A stretch of 64,000 nt of DNA, taken from NCBI GenBank assembly GCA_963767835.1, contig CAVYFY010000019.1, positions 124,001-188,000 on the forward strand, given 5' to 3'. Origin of the DNA: SIAQ01 sp963767835 (lineage in GTDB: Bacteria > Planctomycetota > Planctomycetia > Gemmatales > Gemmataceae). Position 1 is the first letter of the stretch. Every line of letters starts with the position of its first letter. The notes beneath the pieces are model-generated. The model did not search any database and was not told the origin of the DNA. It saw only the letters and a program-made list of their open reading frames with translations. Of the stretch, positions 37,498-48,318 are shown piece after piece. The position numbers and the translations under genes were made by a program.

Positions 37498-40400
37498 ATG
37501 TGGCCGTCGCGCAGGACAAGGTGGCTTGGATTGCTGGCGCTTTTCAGCCTCGCGCCCCCGCTTGGGGCGCAACAGCAGCAGCCCTGGCCCGCCGATCTGC
37601 CACGCTATGATTTGCGCATCGATCTCGACGTGCCGAAGCATGTCGTACAGGTCTGCGAAGTCGTGACCTGGACGAATGCATCCCGCACGCCGGTCGATAA
37701 GATTGTCTTCAACGCTCATTCCCACTGGAGCATTGCCGCCAAGGACATCGGCTTGCTCGCCAAGATTGGCGAGATTCTGCGCATGTCGCCGAAGGAAGCG
37801 ATGAGCTCGGAGGGACCGGCGCTCCACATGGAGGAGGTGTTTTATCGCGGCGAGTCGAAAGGGAAAAGCGATCCGCGCAAGTTCGACAACGACGGCAAAT
37901 TGATTCCTGAAGGCCCTCGCCTGCCCTCGCTGTTTCCGCGGCCCCCAACGCCGGCGCCGCCTGCCGCGCCGCCGGTCCGCGTGCCGGTGAAGCATTATTT
38001 CCCTGAGGATAACGCGACGGCGTTGACCATCGATTTGCCGGAGATGCTTCAACCGGGCGAATCGGTGACGCTGGAATTGAAGTTTCACTTGAAGCTGCCG
38101 CCGAAGAAGGGGCGTTGGGGCCAATGGGATGGCATCACGACGCTGGTGCAATGGCTGCCGGTCGTCGCCGTGCATGGGGACGAGAAGGGCTGGCAGCCAT
38201 CGCCGTTCATTCCCTGGCATATGCCGTTCTTCAATGAGGCGGGGGTATACACGGTTAAAGTGCGCTTGCCGAAAGATCAGGTGTTGGCGGCATCCGGAGC
38301 GGTGGCGAAGGAAACCGACTTAGCCCCCGGCGACGCGCCGGGGCCTAACTGGAAGGAAGTCGAAATCGAGCCGACCTGCGTGCGCGATTTCGCCCTGGTT
38401 TCCAGCGCTCGCTTTCAGGTGTGGACCGGCGAGGCCGACGGCGTCAAGATTCGCGTCGTCGCGCCGCCCGAGCACGCCTTTTATGCCAAGGGCTTCGTCG
38501 ATATCATCGAGAAATCGATCCCAGTCTTCAATCAGTGGTTTGGCCCCTATCCCGGCACGCAATTCACGATTGCCGAGGGCTGTTTCGGCTGGAACGGCAA
38601 CCAGGCCGGCGGACTCGTCCTCATTGATGACCGCATGTTCAACATGCCCGAAATCGCCCGTGGCTACCCGCTCTACCTGGTGCAGCACGAGCTCTGCCAT
38701 CAATGGTTCTACAACGCCGTCGGCTGCAACGGCTACGCCGAGACATGGATGTGCGAAGGCGTGGCAACCTATTTCGGCCATCGCCTCGCCGATCGCACCT
38801 GGAGCCGAAACAACGAACTAATCCAGTATCCCGCCGGCTTGACCTGGTTGCCGAACATTCATCGCGATGATTTGCGCTATTACTGCATGCTCGGCGCCTG
38901 GGGACGCGGCGACCGCAATCCGCCCGTGCAGGACATGTCCAAGTATGGTCACCTCGTCAATCTCACCTCATCCGTTTACGACCGCGGCGGCAAGGTCCTC
39001 GGCCTCATTGAGGAACGCATGGGGGAAGCGGAATTCCTCAAGTTCATGCGGCACGTCTACACCAAATACAAATTCCGCATCCTCCTCGTCGCCGATTTTC
39101 AGCGCGAGCTCGAGACGTACACCGGCCAGTCATGGGAGGAGTTCTTTCAGTTTTATCTGTTCGGCACGGGGCAGTGCGATTGGGCCGTGGATCGTGTCGA
39201 GATCGATGAACAGTGGGCGAGTCGTTTCCACATTCGCCGGACCGGCCAGCGCGATGACCCGGTGCGTGTCACGGTTTACCTGAAACAACAAGGCGACATC
39301 AACGAGCCGACGACCTTGGGCATCCGCTTGCAGAAGGGGGACGAATATCAGGTTCGCGTGCCGATTCAGCCGGGGATCGCAGCCCTGCCGATCGAGGATT
39401 TGCATGCCTTTGTGACCTGCACCACGGAGGAGATCGGCAAGAAGCAGAAGGCGCTGGTGAAGGTGGAGATTTCATTGCCGTGCGAGCCGTTGCAGATCAC
39501 GGTTGACCCCGATCGGTTGCTCCTGGATCAGAATCCGACGAACAATTTCTGGAAGGGGGAATTCCGCTTTCGGCTCACGCCGCTCTACACGCAGCTGGAT
39601 GAGGTCGATGTGACCAATGCCTACGACCGCTGGAACATGACGGCCGGTCCATGGGCTTATTTTTCGTCCTACAGCGATCCGTGGTACACCAGATCGCTCA
39701 TGGGGGGATTTCGGATTGGTGGGTATCGCACGCAGGATTTGCAAGTGGGAGCTTACGTGGCGTATCGCTCCGACGATCGCAATATCATCGCCGGCGCCGA
39801 CGCGGTGTGGGACCATTTTCTATTGCCGAAGTTGCAGCTGGGCATGTCCGTGGAGAAATCGCTGGCGACGATCGGCAGCGGGGACATTCCGGACAGCCGG
39901 GCGGCGGTATTTCTGCGTTACGTCTTAATGTATGGCAGCTCGCTTTATCTGCCGCCGTTCGAATACGTGGAAACATTTGGCGTCATGCAAAATCGTGGGC
40001 TGCCGGACCCGATCGTGGCGACGCCGGGCGCCGATCTGTTCAATGATCGAACCGCGCTAGGCATGCATTACCACAAGAACCTGATGACGCCATACTGGGA
40101 CGCGGAAGGGGGCTTTGCGCTCGACCTGACCTATCAATATGGCTTGCCGATCTTTGGCTGCAATCACGATTTTCAGGAGGTTTACGGACAATTCGCATTT
40201 GTGAAAGGAATGCCGAACCTGGGTGACGGGCCAATCCTTGGCTGGCTATCGGACACGCGCTGGGCGTTTCGGGCGGCGGGAGCGGCGGCGGCGCCCAATA
40301 ATGGCCAATTCTTTTCCATGGGAGGCGGCGACTATTTTCGCGGCTTCGACCTCGCCCAGCGCCAGGGGAGTATGCTCTGGGTCGGCAGCATCGAATGGCG

Positions 40401-40671
40401 TGTCCCCCTCATCACCGACATCCATTACGATTTCGTCGATCACCTTGCCAGCGTCCGAAACATCTATCTCGCCCCATTCTATGACGTGGGCGACTGTTAC
40501 GTCAACGGACATGAGCTCGGCACCATCGCCCACGCGGTTGGCGCCGGCCTCCGCGTCGACGTCGCCTGGCTTGGCATGATCGAACGCACCACGCTCCGCT
40601 TCGACATCGCCAAAACCGTCAATGGCAACTATCCCGTGCAATTCTGGTTCGGCATTCAACATCCGTTCTGA
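37498..40671 (+). CDS. M1-type metallopeptidase fused to an Omp85-like beta-barrel, 1057 aa
   Basis: ATG 37498 begins a signal peptide (RRTRWLGLLALFSLAPPLGA). Residues about 30-560 are an M1 (aminopeptidase N-like) gluzincin: H397-ELC-H401 and E420 (WMCEGVATYFG) give HExxH-X18-E, with GWNGNQAGGLVLIDD in the place of the GxMEN motif. From about residue 690 the protein is rich in alternating aromatic and polar strands and ends with features of Omp85/BamA barrels: GGGDYFRGFDLAQ, WVGSIEWRVPL, APFYDVGDCY, VGAGLRVDVAW and a C-terminal Phe. It would place a peptidase at the outer membrane. A Pro-rich insert lies near residues 140-160. The gene stands alone. Confidence 0.8.
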   Translation: MWPSRRTRWLGLLALFSLAPPLGAQQQQPWPADLPRYDLRIDLDVPKHVVQVCEVVTWTNASRTPVDKIVFNAHSHWSIAAKDIGLLAKIGEILRMSPKEAMSSEGPALHMEEVFYRGESKGKSDPRKFDNDGKLIPEGPRLPSLFPRPPTPAPPAAPPVRVPVKHYFPEDNATALTIDLPEMLQPGESVTLELKFHLKLPPKKGRWGQWDGITTLVQWLPVVAVHGDEKGWQPSPFIPWHMPFFNEAGVYTVKVRLPKDQVLAASGAVAKETDLAPGDAPGPNWKEVEIEPTCVRDFALVSSARFQVWTGEADGVKIRVVAPPEHAFYAKGFVDIIEKSIPVFNQWFGPYPGTQFTIAEGCFGWNGNQAGGLVLIDDRMFNMPEIARGYPLYLVQHELCHQWFYNAVGCNGYAETWMCEGVATYFGHRLADRTWSRNNELIQYPAGLTWLPNIHRDDLRYYCMLGAWGRGDRNPPVQDMSKYGHLVNLTSSVYDRGGKVLGLIEERMGEAEFLKFMRHVYTKYKFRILLVADFQRELETYTGQSWEEFFQFYLFGTGQCDWAVDRVEIDEQWASRFHIRRTGQRDDPVRVTVYLKQQGDINEPTTLGIRLQKGDEYQVRVPIQPGIAALPIEDLHAFVTCTTEEIGKKQKALVKVEISLPCEPLQITVDPDRLLLDQNPTNNFWKGEFRFRLTPLYTQLDEVDVTNAYDRWNMTAGPWAYFSSYSDPWYTRSLMGGFRIGGYRTQDLQVGAYVAYRSDDRNIIAGADAVWDHFLLPKLQLGMSVEKSLATIGSGDIPDSRAAVFLRYVLMYGSSLYLPPFEYVETFGVMQNRGLPDPIVATPGADLFNDRTALGMHYHKNLMTPYWDAEGGFALDLTYQYGLPIFGCNHDFQEVYGQFAFVKGMPNLGDGPILGWLSDTRWAFRAAGAAAAPNNGQFFSMGGGDYFRGFDLAQRQGSMLWVGSIEWRVPLITDIHYDFVDHLASVRNIYLAPFYDVGDCYVNGHELGTIAHAVGAGLRVDVAWLGMIERTTLRFDIAKTVNGNYPVQFWFGIQHPF

Positions 40672-40851
40672 GTCGGCCCAAAATCCGGTCCTAACGAATC
40701 TGCCGCCTGTGCGTTTTATGTGCGGGGCAGCCAGGTTTCCACAATCTTTTCTTTCTGACGATTTGTCATTCCCAACGGTTAAATTGGGTGATATAAGTAC
40801 TTGAATACGTCTTTATCTTGCCAGCGATGGGCTTCATTTGGAGATCGTTTC

Positions 40852-43800
40852 ATGCAATCGCGCTTTGCTAGAATGTTGCAGTATCTGAGTTCCAAGCCCA
40901 AGAAGAAATCCCCACCGAAGACTCGGCTCGGTGTTGAACTGCTCGAGGTGCGCTGCGTTCCCAACGCCAGTCCTCTTGGCGCGAGCAACACGGTCACCAC
41001 GCTGGAAAACGTGCCTTACGTGTTTCATACGGCGGATTTCGGCTTCACCGACAGCACATCGGGGACTAGCTTCAGTGGTGTCGAGATCACGACATTGCCG
41101 ACGACCGGTACGCTCACCGATAATGGCGTTGCCGTGGCGGCGGCGGCCACCGTATCCGCAACCGATATTGCCAACAACGAGCTGGTTTTCACTCCCGCTA
41201 ACGACGCCAGCGGCAGCCCCTACGCGAGTTACACGTTCCAGGTCGAGGCCTCCGGCGGCACCACCGCCGGCTCGAGCATCGATCCGACTCCCAAGACCAT
41301 GACGATCGATGTCACGTTTGTCAATCAGGCCCCTTCCGGTGCAAACAAGACGATCGCCATTGCCATTAACACCGCCTACACATTCACCACGAGCGACTTT
41401 GGCTTCACCGATCCGAATATCCCGGCCAACTCTTTCCAGGCCGTCGAGATTACCACCGTGCCAACGAATGGCACGCTCAGCGACAACGGCACGCCCATCA
41501 CCGCCAATGGGACCTTTGTATCCGCGAGCGACATCGCCAATGGCGACCTGATTTTCACTCCCGCAGCCAACGCGACCGGCTCCCCTTACGGCGCATTTAC
41601 CTTCCAGGTTCAGAACAACGGCGGGACGGCCAACGGCGGCGTCAATCTCGATCCGACTCCCAGGTCGATGACTTTTGATGTGATTGTCCCCAATCAGGCT
41701 CCTGCCGGCGCGGACAACACCATCACCATCGCGGAGAATGGCACTTACGTTTTCCAAACCGCCGACTTCGGGTTCAGCGATCCCAACACGCCGCCCAACG
41801 CGTTCCAGGCCGTCGAGATCACGACGCTGCCGACGCAAGGCGCGCTCACCGATAACGGCGTTGCCGTCTCCGCCGGGAGCTTCGTTTCGGTGGCCGACAT
41901 TACCAGTGGCAAACTGAAATTCACGCCTGCCGCCGACCACAGCGGCAGCGCCTATGCAAGCTTCACCTTCCAGGTTCAGAACAATGGCGGCACCCTCGCG
42001 GGCGGCGTCGATACCGATCCGACCCCCAACACGATGACCTTCAACGTCACCTACGTCAACCAGCCGCCCTTTGGCACGAACAAGACGATTACCGTCATCA
42101 AGAACACCAGCTACACGTTCACCACGAGCGATTTCGGATTCAGTGATCCCAATGTCCCGGCGAACACTTTCCTGGCCGTCGAGATCACCACGGCGCCGAC
42201 CGCCGGCACGTTCACGGATGACGCCAGCGGCACGCCGGTCACCGTCACAGCGGGCACCTTCGTGCCCGTCGCCGACATCACCAATGGTGATCTCGTCTTC
42301 ACCCCCGCTGCCAACGCTCTCGGCCTGCCCTACGCCACCTTCACTTTCCAGGTCCAGAACAACGGCGGCACGGCCAACGGCGGCATCGATACCGACCCGA
42401 CCCCCAAAACGATGACCCTCGATGTGGTGCTCCCCACCCAGGCTCCCTCCGGCAAGAGCAACACGGTCACCACGCCGGAAAGCGATCCTTATGTATTTAA
42501 GACGGCGGACTTCGGCTTCACCGATCCCAACACGCCGGTGTATGCTTTCCAGGCCGTCGAAATCACCACATTGCCGACGGCGGGCACGCTCAGCGACAAC
42601 GGCGTTGCCATCACCACCGCGGGGACCTTCGTGTCCGCGACCGACATCGCCAATGGCGATTTTGTTTTCACCCCCGTGGCAGGCGCGGCCGGCAGCCCAT
42701 ATAGCAGCTTCACCTTCCAGGTCCAGGACAGCGGCGGCACCGTGGGCGGCGGCGTCGATACCGATCCAACTGCCAGGGCCATGACCGTCGATGTGGCCGC
42801 GTCCGTCGCTGCCGCCTCCGGCACCGTCAGCGGCGTCGCCTTCATCGACGCCAATGGTAACGGCAGATTCGACGCCGGCGAAGCGACTTTGGGCGGCGTC
42901 GTCGTTACCTTGACCGGAACAACTACATTCCAGAGCACCCCCGTTGATGTCACGGCCACGACAAACGCCAATGGCAGCTTCACGTTCCTCAATGTTCTGC
43001 CGGGAACTTATAGTGTGCAGGCCGGCGCGGTTCCGCGCTCATCCACGGCGGTGCTGCCACCATCGGCAATATCAGCGCGTCGCCGGGCGTGAGCATCATT
43101 GGCGGGCAAAGCTTCAGCGACAACGTTGGCTACCTCCCCGGCCTGAAACCGAGTTACATCTCCGTCGCCGATTTCCTGACCGAAACCACCAGTAGTAGCT
43201 ACTTCGTGGCGGCGCCCGGCTCGGGACAGGGACTGGCGAACTATCGAGCCAACAACACGCCGACCATCTCCAATCAAATCGCCGCCCAGACGGTTGTGCC
43301 CGGCAGCACCGGAACCTTCGACCTCGCCGGCGCTTTCACCGACGCGGACATCACCGACAGCGAGGTGACATTCAACATCACCGCCAATGGGGTATCTGAA
43401 GAAATCAACGTGAACCTCAACGACACCACCACCCCGCAAACCGTCGCCAACTTCCTCGACTACGTCAGGGCAGGCGATTACGACAATGCCTTCTTCACCC
43501 GCGAAACCAACACCACTTCCGACGGCATCGGCGTTTTGCAGGCCGGCGGCGCCACCATCGTCAACGGCACCGGCCCGCAGGATATCACGCCTGGCCCCAC
43601 CATCCCCGATGAATACGTTGGCTCCAATACCATCGGCACCCTGGCCATGGCCAACACCGGCAGCGCCAACACCGCCACCGATCAGTTCTTCTTCAACACC
43701 GCTGCCAACACCAGCCTCGACGGCAACTATGCCGTGTTCGGCAGCGTGGCCGATTCAGCCTCGCAATCGGTCCTGACCAGCCTCAGCAGCACGCCCACGC

Positions 43801-46800
43801 AAAACCTGAGCTCCAACTCCGCCACCATCAGCACGGCGACCGTATCGACGGACGGCAACAACACCGTGACCATCACCACCTCGGCCGCTGACAAATTCAC
43901 TGCCGGGCAGACGGTCGTGGTGAGCGGCGTCGGTTCTGGCACCGGCGGCTTCAACGGCACGTTCACCATCGCATCGACTCCTACCACGAGTTCGTTCACC
44001 TACGTGGATGCCGCGGCCGCCGGCCTGGCCGCCGCGTCGAGCACCGGATCAGCAACTGCCGGCCCCCTCTTCGCCCAAAACAGCCCCAGCCTGTTGCTCA
44101 ACGAAGTGCCGCTCAATACCAGCGGCACCGTCACCGATTTCCCGACCACCGCTTCCAGTTACGTCGTCATCAATAGCGTCACCATCGACAAGCAGGACGA
44201 GTTCCTCACCTATTCGAACCCGGTCGTAAGCGACGAAAGCGCCAGCAATGTCGTGACGGCGAGTCTTTCGAACGAGCATCTCAACCTTGGCTACGACAAC
44301 GCGGGCACCGCCACTGTCTCCGTCACCGCCACCGATCGCTACGGCGCCAGCGTGACCATGTCCTTCAAGGTCACCGTCGCGCCTGCGACCCAGGCGCCCT
44401 CCGGAACGAATGGCACAGTCACCACGGCGGAAAACACCCCCTACGTGTTCAAGACTTCCGATTTCGGTTTTACCGATCCCAACACGCCGCCAAACACACT
44501 GAGCGCTGTCGAGATCACGACGCTGCCGAGCGTCGGTACGCTGACCGATGACGTCACCGGCGCGGCGGTTGCCGTCACTGCTGGAACGTTTGTCCCCGTG
44601 TCGGATATCACCAATGGCGATCTTGTCTACACCCCCGCGACCGGCGCCACCGGCAGCCCTGACGACAGCTTTACCTTCCAGGTCGAGAGCAGCGGCAGCA
44701 CGGCCAACGGCGGCGTCAATACCGATCCGACCGCCAGGACCATGTCGATCGACGTGATCGTCCCAACCATGGCGCCTGCCGGGACGAACAACACGGTGGC
44801 GACATCGGAAAACGCGCCCTATATTTTCCAGACCTCCGATTTCGGGTTCAGCGATCCCAACAATCCGCCGTACACCTTCCAAGCCGTCGAAATCACGACG
44901 CTGCCGACCAATGGCACGCTCTCGGACAACGGCGCGCTGATCACCGCCGCCGGCACCTTCGTGTCGGCTGCCGACATCGCCAACGGCGATCTCGTCTTCA
45001 CCCCCGCGTCCAACGCCACCGGCAGCCCTTACGACAGTTTCACGTTCCAGGTCCAGAGCAGCGGCGGCACTCTGGACGGCGGCGTCAATATCGACCCGAA
45101 TCCCAAGACCATGACCCTTGATGTGGTCATCCAAAACATGGCGCCGTCTAGCGCCGACAACACGGTCACCACTCCGGAAAACACACCGTACGTGTTCCAG
45201 ACCGCCGACTTCCCGTTCAGCGATCCCAATAATCCTCCCTACACCTTGAACGCCGTCGAGATCACGACGCTGCCGACGGCCGGCACGCTCACCGACAACG
45301 CCAGTGGCACGCCGATCCCCGTCGGCGCCGGAACCTTTGTTCCGGTCGCCGACATCACCAATGGCGATCTCGTTTTCACTCCGGCGACCGACGCCAGCGG
45401 CAGCCCCTATGCGAGCTTCACCTTCCAGGTTCAGAACAATGGCGGCACGCTGGCGGGCGGCGTCGATACCGACCCGACCGCCAACACGATGTCGATCGAT
45501 GTCCCCTACGTCAATCAGGCGCCTTCCGGGGCCGACAACACCGTCGGAACCACACTGGGCACGCCCTACGTCTTCCAGACCGCCGATTTCGGTTTCAGCG
45601 ATCCCAACACGCCGCCGAATTCGTTCTACGCGGTCAGGATCACTTCACTGCCGACGAATGGAACGCTCAGCGACAATGGCTTTGTGATTACCGCCAGCGG
45701 CGGCCTGGTGTTCGTGACCGACATTGCCGCGGGCCACTTTACTTACACTCCGACCTCGAACACGCTGGGCAATCCGTACGACAGCTTCACTTTCCAGGTC
45801 GAGAACAACGGCGGCACCGCCAACGGCGGCGTCAATACCGACCCGAATCCCAAGACCATGACCATCGCGGTGGTGGTTCCCAACATGGCGCCTTCGAGCG
45901 CCGACAACTCGGTCACGACGCCGGAAAACGTGCCCTATGTGTTCCAGACTTCGGACTTCCCGTTCAGCGATCCCAACAATCCGCCGTACAGCCTCAATGC
46001 CGTCGAAATCACGATGCTGCCGACGGCCGGAACGCTCACCGACGATGCCAGCGGCACGCCGGTCGCAGTCAGCGCCGGGACGTTTGTGTCGGTTGCCGAC
46101 ATCACCAATGGCGACCTGATTTTCACTCCCGCGACCGACACGAGCGGCAGCGCCTACGCGAGTTTCACCTTCCAGGTCCAGAACAACGGCGGCACTCTGG
46201 CCGGCGGCGTCGATACCGATCCCACCGCCAATACGATGACAATCAATGTCACCTACGTCAACCAGCCGCCAGCGGGCGCGAACAACACCGTCACGACCTC
46301 AGAGAACTCGCATTACGTTTTCAGCACGAGCGACTTCGGCTTCACCGACCCCAACATTCCGGCCAATTCGTTCCAGGCTGTCGAGATCACGACGCCGCCA
46401 ACGGCGGGCACGCTCACCGATAACGCCGGCGGCTCCCTGATGACCGTCACGGCTGGAACTTTTGTGCCCGTGAGCGACATCACCGGCGGCGATCTCGTCT
46501 TTACGCCAGCAAGCAATGCCGGCGGCAGCCCATACGCCAGCTTCACCTTCCAGGTCCAGAACAACGGCGGCACCGCCAACGGCGGGGTCGATACCGACCC
46601 GAATCCCAAGACCATGACCATCAATGTCGTCACTCCGACCATGGCGCCCAGCGGCACCAACGGCACGGTCAACACACCGGAAAATACGGCCTACGTGTTC
46701 CAGGTGGCCGACTTCGGCTTCAGCGATCCCAACAATCCCCCATACGCCCTCCAGGCCGTCGAGATCACGACTCTGCCGGCACTTGGCACGCTCACGGACG

Positions 46801-47036
46801 ACAGTTCCGGCGCGCTAGTCCCCGTCAGTGCCGGCACCTTTGTGCCTGTTGCCGACATCACCAATGGCGATCTCGTCTTCGCCCCCGCGACCAACGGCAC
46901 GGGTACGCCTTACACCACCTTCACCTTCCAGGTACAAAGCGACGGCAGCACACTGGATGGCGGCGTCAACACCGACCCGATTCCCAAAACCATGACGATC
47001 AACGTGGTCAGCGGGTCTGCCGGCGGCGGCGGGTAA
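40852..47036 (+). CDS. Giant surface protein: 12 cadherin-like repeats, SdrD-like and cyclophilin domains; one frameshift
   Basis: About 2060 aa from ATG 40852 (GGAG upstream). The N-terminus has RLGVELLEVRCVPNAS, the same sorting-type motif as the calpain-like protein. Repeats of about 120 aa (NTVTT.EN..YVF..DFGFSD and VEITTLP..GTLTDNG) begin near 40972, 41333, 41702, 42066, 42447 and, in the second half, 44398, 44775, 45146, 45523, 45892, 46269 and 46647. Between them lie an SdrD-like B domain (GVAFIDANGNGRFDAGE, 42820-43085) and a cyclophilin-type isomerase domain (about 43400-43770: TPQTVANFLDYVRAGDYDN, GTLAMANT, DQFFFNTAAN, LDGNYAVFG). The frame breaks near 43033, fixed by one G. A surface adhesin is likely. 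Confidence 0.85.
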
Positions 47037-47082
47037 TGCTGCTTAGTGTCGCCCGAGGAATAACTTCCCGATGCCGTTATTC

Positions 47083-47138
47083 CGTAGTGCGGGCTTCAGC
47101 CCGTGTTCGGCAGGAATCGGGCTGAAGCCCGCACTACG
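47083..47138. repeat. Palindrome, GTAGTGCGGGC family, copy 2, nested in an outer repeat
   Basis: CGTAGTGCGGGCTTCAGCCCG and its reverse complement form a nearly perfect hairpin. An outer inverted pair ATAACTTC (about 47060) and GAAGTTAT (about 47146) surrounds it. 47037-47436 holds no gene. Confidence 0.9.
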
Positions 47139-47436
47139 AAACCAGAAGTTATTTCCCAAGCATTGCTTAATGACCGCCCCATAGAAATCCGTGTCCTCGG
47201 CGATTTGCGATTGGCAATTTCTGATTGTCAATCGCACATCATTCCCCCCCGTCTATCTGGACGCAGCCATCTCCCGCATTTCGCCAAATCCACTCCGCGC
47301 CGCGATTTGCGCCATTTAGCCGGCACAATCGTCAAAGGCGGCACAATCCGTCATTTTGTCAAGGCTGCCGCAGCTTCTTGCCGAAGATGATTACAACCGG
47401 AATTGCTTGGCGGGATCATTCGACGGGTGAGACCCT

Positions 47437-48312
47437 ATGAAGACGATTCGAACCCTGAGTGTGCTGATCGTGGCCGGCTGGTGGGCGATGTCGATAGCCC
47501 AGGCGCAACAGCCGGCGTATGAGCCGGTCTTTCCGCCCCCCTCTCCGTTCGCGCCGTTGCCCGAAGAAGCACCGGCGACCTCACCCGCCAGGACCGGCTT
47601 GTCGGACTGGATTCGCTATCAGCGCCAATGCTGCGACGGGGTTCTCAGCAAGCACACGCCACTCTACACGGAGCTCTACTTCAGCGGCGGTGCGTCGTTC
47701 CCGATTTCCAGCGCAACCTCCAGTTTCAGCCGCGAGTTGCAAACCGGCTGGACAATGATGGGCGGCGCCCGTGGCTTGCTCTTTAACGAGGAGATGAGCG
47801 CTGCCTGGGTCTTCGACCTCCACATCATCAATATCCATCAATACGCCGGCGCCCGTAACACGGCTTTTCCGCTCACGGTCTTTCAAAACGGCGTCCCCGT
47901 CACCTCCGGCGTGACGCCCAACGGCAACGGCGTCGGCACGGAACCTAATTTCAACCTCGAGGACGTCAACCGCACCATGGCCGGCCTCGGCTTTGGCCGC
48001 GAATGGTATCTGTGGAACCCAGCCAACTTCGACGGCCTGAACGGGCGCGTCGGCGTGGACGGCGGCGGCCGCGTCGGCTCGGAACGACTCAACGTCGTCG
48101 ACAGCGCCCGCTCCGCGCACACCGTCGGCGTGTGTGAAGCCATCTACGCCGCAGCCCATTGCGATCTTGAGATGCCGTGCGGCGCCGTCCTGTTCAACGC
48201 GGGCTTCCGCCTGGAATGGGAGTACACCTTCAGCGATATCCTCCAACAAGGCCGAGACCGAAGCAACATGCAGGACCTGACTTTGCTTTTCACGGTCGGC
48301 GTGCGCTATTGA
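47437..48312 (+). CDS. Probable outer membrane beta-barrel protein, 291 aa
   Basis: The signal peptide (TLSVLIVAGWWAMSIAQA) is followed by a Pro-rich linker and a set of amphipathic strands (LYTELYFSGGASFPI, GWTMMGGARGLLF, AAWVFDLHII, LFNAGFRLEWEYTF) ending TLLFTVGVRY with a C-terminal aromatic residue, as in outer membrane proteins. Two Cys pairs (QCCDG; CEAIYAAAHCDLEMPC) could form disulphides. I do not recognise a named family; similar proteins seem common in planctomycetes. It converges on lpxB with a gap of six bases. Confidence 0.7.
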   Translation: MKTIRTLSVLIVAGWWAMSIAQAQQPAYEPVFPPPSPFAPLPEEAPATSPARTGLSDWIRYQRQCCDGVLSKHTPLYTELYFSGGASFPISSATSSFSRELQTGWTMMGGARGLLFNEEMSAAWVFDLHIINIHQYAGARNTAFPLTVFQNGVPVTSGVTPNGNGVGTEPNFNLEDVNRTMAGLGFGREWYLWNPANFDGLNGRVGVDGGGRVGSERLNVVDSARSAHTVGVCEAIYAAAHCDLEMPCGAVLFNAGFRLEWEYTFSDILQQGRDRSNMQDLTLLFTVGVRY

Positions 48313-48318
48313 TCCATG

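Noticed and set aside
43020..43100. Programmed frameshift in the giant protein
   Set aside because: No slippery heptamer or pseudoknot is evident, and one added G restores the frame, so an indel error is simpler.
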